DNA from: Arhodomonas sp052060015
GTDB lineage: Bacteria; Pseudomonadota; Gammaproteobacteria; Nitrococcales; Nitrococcaceae
Reading direction: 5' to 3'
Length of the DNA: 64,000 nucleotides
NCBI RefSeq assembly: GCF_052060015.1
Contig: NZ_JBPODZ010000002.1
Coordinates: 62,001-126,000 of the forward strand
The notes under the pieces were generated by a model. That model saw only the letters and a program-made list of their open reading frames with translations. It did not search any database and was not told where the DNA came from. Made by a program: the position numbers and the translations under genes. This document shows positions 53,763 to 64,000 of this stretch, piece by piece; within the stretch, counting starts at the first letter, position 1, and each line of letters opens with the position of its first letter.

Positions 53763-54542
53763 ATGACCGACTTCGAGGACATCGTCGTGGCCACCACGGC
53801 GGAGCATGTCCTGCAGATCACGCTGAACCGGCCCAAGGCCCGCAACGCCCTGCGCACCAACCTGCTCCGCGAGCTCGCCGAGGCCCTGGACGCGGCGGCC
53901 GCCGATGACGACGTCCGTGCCGTGGTGCTCACCGGCGGCGAGAAGGTCTTCGCCGCCGGCGCCGACATCGGCGAGCTGGCCGCCCTGGACCTCAAGGGCG
54001 TGGTCGAGGACGCCCGTCCGGGTTACTGGCAGCGCATCGCGCAGTTCCCCAAGCCGCTCATCGCCGCGGTCAACGGCTATGCCCTCGGCGGCGGCTGCGA
54101 GCTCGCCATGCACGCCGACATCATTATAGCCGGCGACGATGCCGAGTTCGGCCAGCCGGAGATCAATCTGGGGATCCTCCCCGGTGCCGGCGGCACCCAG
54201 CGACTGATCCGCACGGTGGGCAAGCCCCTGGCCATGAAGATGGTCCTCGCCGGCGAGCGCATTGACGCCCGCACCGCGCTGACCGCCGGCCTGGTCGCGG
54301 AGGTCACCGCGCGGGAGGCGACCATCGAGCGCGCCGAAGCCCTGGCCAAGGCCATCGCCGCCAAGCCGCCGATGGCGGTACGCCAGGCAAAGGACGTGCT
54401 GCTCAAGGCCTTCGATACCGACCTTACCGCCGGCCTGCGCCTGGAGCGCCAGGCGTTCACCATCCTCGCGGCCACCGAAGACCGGGCCGAGGGCCTGAGC
54501 GCCTTCATGGAAAAACGCAAACCCCAGTTCAAGGGACGGTAA
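53763..54542 (+). CDS. paaF: 2,3-Dehydroadipyl-CoA hydratase PaaF
   Basis: 259-aa crotonase-family enzyme, first gene of paaFGHIJK. Motifs: VFAAGADIGELAAL (oxyanion hole), NGYALGGGCELAMHADIIIA, and ILPGAGGTQRLIR. It hydrates 2,3-dehydroadipyl-CoA to 3-hydroxyadipyl-CoA, which PaaH then oxidises. ATG 53763 has GAGGAGGAGCCCCGC upstream. Six bases separate it from paaG. A paralogue lies at 50065 on the opposite strand. Confidence 0.92.
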   Translation: MTDFEDIVVATTAEHVLQITLNRPKARNALRTNLLRELAEALDAAAADDDVRAVVLTGGEKVFAAGADIGELAALDLKGVVEDARPGYWQRIAQFPKPLIAAVNGYALGGGCELAMHADIIIAGDDAEFGQPEINLGILPGAGGTQRLIRTVGKPLAMKMVLAGERIDARTALTAGLVAEVTAREATIERAEALAKAIAAKPPMAVRQAKDVLLKAFDTDLTAGLRLERQAFTILAATEDRAEGLSAFMEKRKPQFKGR

Positions 54543-54548
54543 CCCGCC

Positions 54549-55340
54549 ATGAGCTACGAGACCATCGAGTACCAGGTGGAGGACGGCGTCGCCACGCTCA
54601 CCCTCAACCGGCCCAAGGCGTTGAACAGCTTCAACGCGCAAATGCACGAGGAAGTGCGCGACGCCCTGCGCTCCACCGAGCGCGACGACAACGTCCGCTG
54701 CCTGCTGATCACCGGTAACGGCCGGGGCTTCTGCGCCGGCCAGGACCTCTCCGACCGCAACGTCGCCCCGGGCGCCGAGGCGCCGGACCTCGGCGAGTCC
54801 ATCGAGAAGAACTACAATCCCCTGATCCGCAAGCTCAAGGGCCTGGAAATGCCGGTGGTCTGTGCGGTCAACGGGGTCGCCGCCGGGGCCGGCGCGAACC
54901 TGGCGCTGGCCTGTGACATCGTCCTCGCCGCGCGTTCAGCGAGCTTCATCCAGGCCTTCTGCAAGATCGGCCTGCTGCCGGATTCCGGCGGCACCTGGCA
55001 CCTGCCACGGGTGGTGGGTCATGCCCGGGCCATGGCGCTGGCCATGCTCGGCGACAAGGTCCCCGCCGAACAGGCCGAGCAGTGGGGGATGATCTGGAAG
55101 GTGGTGGACGACGATGCCCTGGCCGACGAGGCCGGCAAGCTCGCCGCCCATCTCGCCACCCAACCCACCAAGGGCCTGTCGTTTATCAAGCGCGCTATCA
55201 ACGCCTCCTGGCACAACGACCTGGACGCCCAGCTCGAGCTCGAGCGCGACCTGCAGCGTGCCGCCGGCCGCTCCGAGGACTACCGTGAGGGCGTGGCGGC
55301 GTTCATGGAAAAACGCGATCCGAAGTTCCAGGGGAAGTGA
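54549..55340 (+). CDS. paaG: 1,2-Epoxyphenylacetyl-CoA isomerase PaaG
   Basis: 263-aa crotonase-family enzyme that isomerises ring-1,2-epoxyphenylacetyl-CoA to the oxepin. Motifs: GRGFCAGQDLSDR, GVAAGAGANLALACDIVLAA and the acidic catalytic region GLLPDSGGTWHLPR with Asp in place of the hydratase Glu, as in PaaG. The paaH ATG follows 2 bases after its stop. Confidence 0.95.
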   Translation: MSYETIEYQVEDGVATLTLNRPKALNSFNAQMHEEVRDALRSTERDDNVRCLLITGNGRGFCAGQDLSDRNVAPGAEAPDLGESIEKNYNPLIRKLKGLEMPVVCAVNGVAAGAGANLALACDIVLAARSASFIQAFCKIGLLPDSGGTWHLPRVVGHARAMALAMLGDKVPAEQAEQWGMIWKVVDDDALADEAGKLAAHLATQPTKGLSFIKRAINASWHNDLDAQLELERDLQRAAGRSEDYREGVAAFMEKRDPKFQGK

Positions 55341-55342
55341 GC

Positions 55343-56869
55343 ATGACCGCACTGAATAAGGACACCACCATCGGCATCATCGGTGCCGGGACCATGGGGG
55401 CCGGCATCGCCCAGGTGGCCGCCACCGCCGGCCACCCGGTGCTGCTCTTCGACGCCGCTGAGGGCGCCGCCGAGGCGGGCATCGAGCGCACCCGCAAGGG
55501 CATGGGCCGGCTCATCGAGCGCGGCAAGATGTCCGCCGAAGAGATGGACGCCATCATCGGCCGGATCACCCCTGTCACCGCCACCGCGGATCTCGCCCCT
55601 GCCGGCCTGGTGGTGGAGGCCATCGTCGAGGACCTCTCGATCAAGCAGAAGGTCTTCGCCGAAATCGAGAACATCTGCGGCGAGGACGTCATCCTCGGCA
55701 CCAACACCTCCTCGATCTCGGTGACCGCCATCGGCGCCGGCCTCCAGCGCCCCGAGCGCCTGGTGGGCATGCACTTCTTCAACCCGGCACCCATCCTCAA
55801 GCTCGTGGAGGTGGTCAGCGGCATCGCCACCGACCCCGCCGTGGCGGAGACCGTCCACGACACCGCCGCCGCCTGGGGCAAACAGCCGGTGCATGCCCGC
55901 TCCACGCCGGGATTCATCGTCAACCGCGTGGCCCGGCCCTTCTACGCCGAGGCCCTGCGGGTGCTCGAGGAAGGGGGCACCGACGTCGCCACCATCGACG
56001 CCGCACTCAAGGAGTCCGGTGGCTTCCGCATGGGTCCCTTCGAGCTCATGGACCTCATCGGCCAGGACGTGAACTTCGCCGTCACCAACTCGGTGTTCAA
56101 CGCCTACTTCCAGGACCCGCGCTTTTTGCCCTCGCTGCTGCAACGGGAATACGTGGAAGGGGGCCTGCTCGGGCGCAAGTCCGGCCGCGGCTTCTATGAT
56201 TACCGAGAGGGAGCGGAGAACCCGCGCCCGGCGAACGCGGCGGCTGGCCCGAAGCCGGAGTCCGTGACCGTCGAGGGGGACCTGGGCGTCGCCGAGCCCC
56301 TGGTGGCCGCCATGGAGGCCGCGGGCATCCAGGTCGAGCGCAGCGGCAGCGACGAGGAGGAGGGCTACATTCATGTGGGCCCGACCACGCTGGCGCTCAC
56401 CGACGGACGGCTGGCCACCGAGCGAGCCTTCGAGGAGGAGCTCGACGAGTTGGTGGTCTTCGACCTGGCACTGGACTTCGCAAGCGCCAAGCGTGCCGTC
56501 ATCGCCGCCGCCGATCAGGCACCGGGGGCGGCGCTCGAGCGGGCCGCCGGGCTGTTCCAGGCGCTCGGCCGGGACGTTTCGGTGATCGACGACGTCCCCG
56601 GGCTGATCGTCATGCGCACGGTGTGCATGCTCGCCAACGAGGGGGCGGACGCGGTCAATCAGGGCGTCTGCGACGCCGCCAGTGTCGACACCGCCATGCA
56701 GGGCGGCGTCAACTACCCGCGCGGCCCGCTGGCCTGGGCCGACGCCATCGGCCTACCCGAGGTCTGCCAGGTCCTCGACAGCCTGGCGGTGGTCTACGGC
56801 CTGGATCGCTATCGGGTCTCGCCGCTGCTGTGGCGCAAGGTCTATGCAGGAGCCGGTTTCCATGAGTGA
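55343..56869 (+). CDS. paaH: 3-Hydroxyadipyl-CoA dehydrogenase PaaH
   Basis: 508 aa. NAD-binding Rossmann start GIIGAGTMGAGIAQVAATAG, then the 3-hydroxyacyl-CoA dehydrogenase domain (LVGMHFFNPAPILKLVEVV, RPFYAEALRVLEEGG). The C-terminal half repeats a helical HAD domain (DVPGLIVMRTVCMLANEGAD to YRVSPLLWRKVYAGAGFHE), giving the usual long PaaH form. ATG 55343 has AGGGGAAGTGAGC upstream; GTG 55337 is an alternative. It overlaps paaI by 8 bases. Confidence 0.95.
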   Translation: MTALNKDTTIGIIGAGTMGAGIAQVAATAGHPVLLFDAAEGAAEAGIERTRKGMGRLIERGKMSAEEMDAIIGRITPVTATADLAPAGLVVEAIVEDLSIKQKVFAEIENICGEDVILGTNTSSISVTAIGAGLQRPERLVGMHFFNPAPILKLVEVVSGIATDPAVAETVHDTAAAWGKQPVHARSTPGFIVNRVARPFYAEALRVLEEGGTDVATIDAALKESGGFRMGPFELMDLIGQDVNFAVTNSVFNAYFQDPRFLPSLLQREYVEGGLLGRKSGRGFYDYREGAENPRPANAAAGPKPESVTVEGDLGVAEPLVAAMEAAGIQVERSGSDEEEGYIHVGPTTLALTDGRLATERAFEEELDELVVFDLALDFASAKRAVIAAADQAPGAALERAAGLFQALGRDVSVIDDVPGLIVMRTVCMLANEGADAVNQGVCDAASVDTAMQGGVNYPRGPLAWADAIGLPEVCQVLDSLAVVYGLDRYRVSPLLWRKVYAGAGFHE

Positions 56870-57322
56870 GTCCACCATTGAACGCATCTCCGCCCAGGAA
56901 ATGGCCGAGCGCTGTGCCCGCACCATGTGGGATGACGACTACGCCTCCCGCGGCCTCGGCATGGAGCTCGAGGAGGTCCACCCGGGCTACGCACGACTGT
57001 CGATGACGGTGCGTGAGGACATGGTCAACGGCCATGACAACTGCCACGGCGGCTTCATCTTTACGCTCGCGGACTCGGCCTTCGCCTTCTCCTGCAACTA
57101 CAACAACTTCGTCACCGTCGCCCAGGGCGCGGGCATCGACTACCTGGCACCGGCGAAGCGCGGCGACCGGCTCACGGCCATCGCTGAGGAACGCAGCCGT
57201 GGCGGGCGGACCGGCGTCTACGATATCCGCGTGGAGAACCAGGACGGCCGGGTGGTCGCCCTGTTCCGCGGCAAGTCTTATCAAACCCGGGCCCAGATGA
57301 TCCCGGGGCTGGAGGTGGAATG

Positions 57323-57323
<1 letters not shown>
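56862..57323 (+). CDS. paaI: Hotdog-fold thioesterase PaaI
   Basis: 153 aa. The hotdog-fold helix and active-site Asn/Asp are in HDNCHGGFIFTLADSAFAFS. PaaI hydrolyses phenylacetyl-CoA and ring-hydroxylated CoA esters, probably to relieve CoA trapping. The ATG overlaps the paaH end and the last codons abut the paaJ start, so translation is coupled. Confidence 0.95.
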
Positions 57324-58531
<1,208 letters not shown>

Positions 58532-58591
58532 ACGACACCCGGAGAACAGGAAAGAACCGATTACCCCGTCCCCGGGGAAGGAGAAGCATCC

Positions 58592-59908
<1,317 letters not shown>

Positions 59909-59931
59909 CGAGACCACACCCCCTCCCCACC

Positions 59932-59960
59932 CGGCCCGACCCCGTCGGGCCGTTTTCGTT
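59932..59960 (+). terminator. Rho-independent terminator after paaK
   Basis: Perfect 9-bp stem CGGCCCGAC/GTCGGGCCG with a CCC loop, then TTTTCGTT, 24 bases past the paaK stop. It ends the paaFGHIJK transcript and separates it from the efflux gene. Confidence 0.85.
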
Positions 59961-59992
59961 GGACACGTGCAACCCGGGCCGGGAGGAAGGCA

Positions 59993-61207
59993 TTGCTGGA
60001 ACCCAAATCCAAGGCCACCACGCTGGTGCTGGCCGCGTTGGTGGCGGTAGGCCCGCTGGCCACCGATCTCTACCTCCCGGCACTGCCCGCCATCGGCCGT
60101 ACGCTCGACGCGAGCAGCGATCAGGTGCAGCTGACGCTGAGCCTGTACATGCTCGGCTTCGCCGTCTCGCAGCTGATCTACGGGCCGCTGGCGGACCGCT
60201 TCGGCCGCAAGCCGGTGATCATGGGGGGCATGGCGCTGTTCATCACCGCCACCATCGGCTGCGCCCTGGCCCCGACCATCGAGGCGATGATCGTCCTGCG
60301 CTTCCTCCAGGCCCTCGGCGGCTGCGTGGGGCCGGTGCTCGGCCGCGCGGCGGTGCGCGACATCCACGGGCGCCACGAGGCCGCCCGAGTGCTCTCCCAC
60401 CTGGCCACCGCCATGGCCCTGGCCCCCGCCATCGCGCCGGTGTTCGGCGGGTATCTGCTGGTGTTGGCGGGCTGGCCGTCGCTGTTCCTGCTGGTCGCCG
60501 TCTACGCCAGCGTGGTCACGGTCGTGGTGGCCTGGGCGCTGCCGGAGCCGCTGCCGGCCTCGAACCGTCAGCCCATCCGTGCCGGCGTGATCCTGTCGAA
60601 CTTCCGCGAGCTCCTTAGCAGCCGGGTATTCGTCGGCTACACCCTCGCCTGCGGCTTCGTGTTCGGCGGCCTTTTTTCCTTCCTCTCCGGCTCGTCCTTC
60701 GTGCTCATCGAGTTCCTCGGCGTCGCCGAGCAGCACTATGGGCTGTATTTCATGCTGGTGGTGTTCGGCTACATCGCGGGCAGCATCATCGCCGGGCGCC
60801 TCAGCCGCGCCTGGGGCATCCAGCGGCTGATGGTCGCCGGCAGCCTGCTGGCCGCCGGCGCCGGCACCACCATGGCCGTGCTCTCGGCGGCGGGGGTCTA
60901 TACCGTGGCCGCCGTCATCGCACCGCACATGCTGTTCATGACCGGCGTCGGCATCGTCATGCCCCAGGCCATGGGGGGTGCCATCGGTCCGTTCCCGCAC
61001 ATGGCAGGGTCCGCCTCGGCACTGCTCGGCTTCATCCAGATGGGGATCGCCGCCACCGCCGGGGCCCTGGTGGGCCAGTTCCACGACGGCACCTCCCACT
61101 CCATGGCCTTCCTCATCGGCGCCATGGGGATCGCCACCCTGGCCAGCTTCCTGCTCATCGCCCGCCCGGCGGAGCGAGCGGCCCCCTGGGCTCAGCCGCC
61201 CATGTAG
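59993..61207 (+). CDS. Bcr/CflA-family drug-resistance MFS transporter
   Basis: 404 aa, 12 helices. The N-terminal GPLATDLYLPALPAIGRTL and the MFS loop PLADRFGRKPVIMGGMALF are the family hallmarks, followed by LGGCVGPVLGRAAVRDIHG. Members pump out bicyclomycin, chloramphenicol, sulfathiazole or amino acids; here the substrate is unknown. TTG start preceded by GGGAGGAAGGCA. Its last 16 bases overlap livF convergently. Confidence 0.92.
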   Translation: MLEPKSKATTLVLAALVAVGPLATDLYLPALPAIGRTLDASSDQVQLTLSLYMLGFAVSQLIYGPLADRFGRKPVIMGGMALFITATIGCALAPTIEAMIVLRFLQALGGCVGPVLGRAAVRDIHGRHEAARVLSHLATAMALAPAIAPVFGGYLLVLAGWPSLFLLVAVYASVVTVVVAWALPEPLPASNRQPIRAGVILSNFRELLSSRVFVGYTLACGFVFGGLFSFLSGSSFVLIEFLGVAEQHYGLYFMLVVFGYIAGSIIAGRLSRAWGIQRLMVAGSLLAAGAGTTMAVLSAAGVYTVAAVIAPHMLFMTGVGIVMPQAMGGAIGPFPHMAGSASALLGFIQMGIAATAGALVGQFHDGTSHSMAFLIGAMGIATLASFLLIARPAERAAPWAQPPM

Positions 61208-61905
61208 AGCGACATCAGCTTGGCGTCGTCACGGATCTCCTCCGGCGAGCCGCTGAACTGCCGGTGGCCGCCGGCGAGGACATAGACGTGGTCGGCCAGG
61301 GGCAGGGCCTCACGGATGTTCTGCTCCACCATGACCACGCCCACGCCCCGATCGCGCAGGGTCTGCACCCGCGCGATGGTGTCATGCACCATCGCCGGCG
61401 ACAGCCCGGCCGAGGGCTCGTCGAGGAGCACGAAGCGCGGCTCCGGCACGAGGGCCCGGGCGATGGCCACCATCATTTGCTCACCACCGGAGAGAGACCC
61501 GGCGGCCACATGGCGACGCCGGCCGAGATTCTGGAACTCCCCGATGAGCTCGTCCACGCGGCGCTCCACCTGCCGGCCATCGCGCAGGGAATAGCCCCCC
61601 ATGCGCAGGTTCTCCTCGACGGTGAGCTTGGGGAAGACCCCGCCGCCCTGGGGCATCAGCACGATGCCTTCACGCACCACCTGGTGGACGCGCAGCCCGG
61701 TGATATCCCGCCCATCCAGGCGAATAGACCCCGACCAGACGGGCAGGGCCCCGGCAATGGCCTTGATCACCGTGGACTTGCCGCTGCCGTTGGGACCGAA
61801 GATGCAGGTCACCCGGGAGCGCGCCGCGGATAGCGAGATCCCGTGGACGATCTCCTGTTTTCCATAGCCGGTGACCAGGTCCTCGATTTCCAGCATCTCG
61901 CTCAT
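61192..61905 (-). CDS. livF: Branched-chain amino-acid-type ABC transporter ATPase LivF
   Basis: 237 aa. Walker A GPNGSGKST, signature LSGGEQMM, Walker B RFVLLDEPSAGLSP. The small size and MLEIEDLVTGYGKQEIVHGI start fit the LivF group. Its start overlaps the livG stop (4 bases). It works with LivG, LivM and LivH. Substrate could be a branched-chain amino acid or, given the paa cluster, an aromatic acid. Confidence 0.92.
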   Translation of the reverse strand: MSEMLEIEDLVTGYGKQEIVHGISLSAARSRVTCIFGPNGSGKSTVIKAIAGALPVWSGSIRLDGRDITGLRVHQVVREGIVLMPQGGGVFPKLTVEENLRMGGYSLRDGRQVERRVDELIGEFQNLGRRRHVAAGSLSGGEQMMVAIARALVPEPRFVLLDEPSAGLSPAMVHDTIARVQTLRDRGVGVVMVEQNIREALPLADHVYVLAGGHRQFSGSPEEIRDDAKLMSLYMGG

Positions 61906-62645
61906 TCGGTACGCCCCAGATAGGCACGGCGGACCTCGGCATCGGCCGCAATGGCCTCGAAGCTGCCCTCGGCGACCACCCGGCCAAAGTCCATGACGAT
62001 GATCCGGCTGCAGACCTCCCGCACCAGCTCCATATCGTGCTCGATGAGCAGGAAGGTGGCGCCGGCCTCCTGCATGCTCCGCACCGCGTTAAGGATGATG
62101 GCGCGGATATTGGGATGCACCCCGGCGGTGACCTCGTCGAGGAGCACCACACTCGGCCGGCGCATATACACCCGCGCGAACTCCACGAGCTTCTGCTGCC
62201 CCCCGGAGAGCTCGGAGGCCTGGTTCTCGGCGACGTGTGCGATCTCCAGCAGCGACAACGCCTGCGCCGCTCGCTCCGGTGCACCCCGCCAATCGCCCTC
62301 CACAGCGGCGGCGAGCAGGTTATCGCGCACGCTCATGTTTTCGAACAGCGAAGGGATCTGGAAGGTCCGCCCCAACCCCGCCCGGGCCACCCGCCAGGCG
62401 GGCCAGCCCGTGATGTCCTGTCCACCGAGCCGCACCGAGCCGCTATCCGGGCTGACGGCCCCGGCGATCAGATTGAACAGCGTGGACTTGCCACTGCCGT
62501 TGGGCCCGATCAGCCCGAGCACCTCGCCCGCGCCGACCTCGAGGGATACGCCGTCGACGGCCACGATTCCCGCGAACCGCTTGCGCAGCTCGTCCACCGT
62601 GAGCGCCGCCGCCCGCCCAGCCACCACGGCCGTATTCGCCGTCAT
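61902..62645 (-). CDS. livG: Branched-chain amino-acid-type ABC transporter ATPase LivG
   Basis: 247 aa. Walker A GPNGSGKST, ELSGGQQKLVEFARVY, Walker B VVLLDEVTAGVHPN. LTVDELRKRFAGIVAVDGVS and the C-terminal GRVVAEGSFEAIAADAEVRR fit LivG. It overlaps livM by 4 bases, so translation is coupled. Confidence 0.92.
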   Translation of the reverse strand: MTANTAVVAGRAAALTVDELRKRFAGIVAVDGVSLEVGAGEVLGLIGPNGSGKSTLFNLIAGAVSPDSGSVRLGGQDITGWPAWRVARAGLGRTFQIPSLFENMSVRDNLLAAAVEGDWRGAPERAAQALSLLEIAHVAENQASELSGGQQKLVEFARVYMRRPSVVLLDEVTAGVHPNIRAIILNAVRSMQEAGATFLLIEHDMELVREVCSRIIVMDFGRVVAEGSFEAIAADAEVRRAYLGRTE

Positions 62646-63604
62646 AGCTTCCGCACCACTGCCATGATCAACCGCCGGCCCCGCCGGCGCAGCGACTGCG
62701 CCCCGGGCAGGAGGCTGATGAGCCCGTTGGGTAGGAATACCACCACTGCCGCGATGATCAGACCGAGAATAGGCAGGTAGATGGCGGTGTCACCGTAGGA
62801 GGCCCATACCATGCGATTCGTCAGCCACAGCAGGCTCGCCCCCAGCGCCGGGCCCCAGACCGTGCCGAGGCCGCCGAGCAGTACCATGACCACCATCTGA
62901 TCGGTGATCTCGGGGCCCATGACCGATCTCGGATCGATGAAGGTAACCCAGTAGGTGTAGATGCCACCGAACAGCGCGGTGATGCCCGCCGAGAGCGAAA
63001 ACGCCTGCACCTTCACCGCCGTGGTACGAATGCCCATCGCCTCCGCCGCCCCCTCATGGTCACGCAGCGCGCGCAGCCGAAAACCGAAGCGCGAGCGCTC
63101 CATCAGCCCCCAGACCAGCAGATAGGCCGCCAGGGCAGAGGCGAGCATCAGGTAGTAGAAGAAGAACTCGTTGAGGAACGGCGGCACGGACAATCCACCG
63201 GGCCCGCCGGTGATATCGAGGACGTTGACCAGCTCCAGCAACATCTCGGCGAAGGCCCAGGTGGCGATGGCGAAGTATGAACCCCGTAACCGCATGGTCG
63301 GCGCACCGATGGCCGCGGCAACGCCCGCCGCCGCCAGGATGGCCACCGGCAACGTGGCGAAAAACGGCCAGTCCATGCCGCGCTGCATGAGCAACGCGGT
63401 GGCGTAGGCACCGATGCCGAAGAACGCCGAGTGGCCGAAACTGATATAACCGGCGTATCCGCCGACGATGTTCCAGGCACAGGCCAACCCCGCCCACATG
63501 AGCACGCCGGTGGCCACGCGCAGGGCGTAGGCATCCAGTGCCAAGGGCAGCATAGCAAGCAGCGCGGCGGCGATGGCAAGGAGGAACCAGCGACCGATCG
63601 TCAT
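62642..63604 (-). CDS. livM: Branched-chain amino-acid-type ABC transporter permease LivM
   Basis: 320 aa, about 8-10 membrane helices. LivM features: NIVGGYAGYISFGHSAFFGI, SYFAIATWAFAEML, and the EAA-like loop RLRALRDHEGAAEAMGI, followed by GGLGTVWGPALGASLL. ATG 63604 has AAGGGGCAGGA just upstream; the longer frame lacks family similarity. 13 bases separate it from livH. Confidence 0.92.
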   Translation of the reverse strand: MTIGRWFLLAIAAALLAMLPLALDAYALRVATGVLMWAGLACAWNIVGGYAGYISFGHSAFFGIGAYATALLMQRGMDWPFFATLPVAILAAAGVAAAIGAPTMRLRGSYFAIATWAFAEMLLELVNVLDITGGPGGLSVPPFLNEFFFYYLMLASALAAYLLVWGLMERSRFGFRLRALRDHEGAAEAMGIRTTAVKVQAFSLSAGITALFGGIYTYWVTFIDPRSVMGPEITDQMVVMVLLGGLGTVWGPALGASLLWLTNRMVWASYGDTAIYLPILGLIIAAVVVFLPNGLISLLPGAQSLRRRGRRLIMAVVRKL

Positions 63605-63617
63605 TCCTGCCCCTTGT

Positions 63618-64000
63618 CTACAGTCCACGGCGCAGGATGCCCTGCGGGGAGATGAGCAATACCAAGTACAGCGTCCCGAACACGACCACAAGGGAGTAAC
63701 TGGTGCCCGCGTAGATTGCCACCATCGATTCCATGATCCCCAGGAACAACCCGGCCACCAGCACCCCACCCACGGAGCCGAGCCCGGCAAGCACCGCAAC
63801 GAAGAATGCGAATAGGGTGTAGCGGATGCCGACATCCGGGCTCACGGCGAAGATGGTGGCCACCAGCACCCCGGCGCTGGCGGTGAGCCCGGTATACACC
63901 CCGTAGACCTGGGCCGAGATACGGCGCACATCCACCCCCATCAGCCCCGCGTTATCGCGGTTCTGGGCCACCGCGCGAACCGCGAGCCCCGTACGGGTCC
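63618..64000 (-). CDS. livH: Branched-chain amino-acid-type ABC transporter permease LivH (5' part outside window)
   Basis: The C-terminal 127 residues are visible, with the frame open to the right edge. The EAA-like loop RAVAQNRDNAGLMGVDVRRI and LGSVGGVLVAGLFLGIMES fit LivH, as does the ending LLISPQGILRRGL. The solute-binding protein, which would fix the substrate, is not in the window. Confidence 0.9.
   Translation of the reverse strand, partial: TRTGLAVRAVAQNRDNAGLMGVDVRRISAQVYGVYTGLTASAGVLVATIFAVSPDVGIRYTLFAFFVAVLAGLGSVGGVLVAGLFLGIMESMVAIYAGTSYSLVVVFGTLYLVLLISPQGILRRGL

Overview
The window is GC-rich, densely packed bacterial chromosome (about 50 protein genes in 64 kb). The gene set points to a gammaproteobacterium: CysJI sulfite reductase, a MetR-type regulator, the guaB/xseA neighbourhood, PutA/PutP and an E. 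coli-type pgaABCD operon. A BCCT transporter, proline catabolism and many acidic proteins suggest a halophilic relative of the Ectothiorhodospiraceae or Halomonas type; that placement is inference. I see no rRNA, tRNA, CRISPR array, prophage or intact insertion sequence.

Layout, left half. 1-5.3 kb: the tail of an unidentified gene, katG (-), then a 57-aa ORF translationally coupled to a class I PHA synthase (+). 5.3-7.8 kb: a hypothetical protein and a CsgG-like/SH3 lipoprotein (-), then a ProQ/FinO-domain protein and a small coiled-coil protein (+). 7.9-13.3 kb: cysJ, cysI and an SLC13/DASS permease, a compact sulfate-uptake/sulfite-reduction unit behind an AT-rich promoter. 13.4-19.8 kb: pgaABCD for poly-beta-1,6-GlcNAc synthesis and export. 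19.8-22.3 kb: HIT protein (-), PEBP-like protein and BCCT transporter (+). 22.4-27.0 kb: a periplasmic sugar-type binding protein coupled to a 1199-aa membrane PAS-GGDEF-EAL protein. It may sense a ligand, set c-di-GMP and so affect the PgaC/PgaD synthase, which is c-di-GMP controlled in E. coli.

Middle. 27.0-35.0 kb is a run of minus-strand genes: guaB, guaA, a CapA-like phosphoesterase, a TPR protein, a secreted hypothetical, a TadA-GNAT fusion, a YbaK-type tRNA editing protein and MetR. 35.4-40.9 kb lies between guaB and xseA, which are divergent neighbours in E. coli. Here it holds an orphan membrane protein, a probable IS3-family remnant, a small ORF, a LysR regulator, a CDF metal transporter, a flavodoxin-like protein and a class-V aminotransferase. 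xseA, putA, a 34-aa membrane peptide and putP follow to 47.2 kb.

Right half. 47.4-49.9 kb is a three-gene ECF42-type sigma factor/YCII-DGPF locus with a readable candidate target promoter between the sigma gene and its partner. 50-60 kb is a phenylacetate catabolism cluster: paaN, paaY and an extra crotonase on the minus strand, diverging from paaFGHIJK on the plus strand. The ring epoxidase genes (paaABCDE) and a pathway regulator are not in the window. It is followed by a Bcr/CflA efflux pump and, convergently, by livF-livG-livM-livH of a branched-chain amino-acid-type ABC importer that runs off the right edge and might serve aromatic acid uptake (inference from position only).
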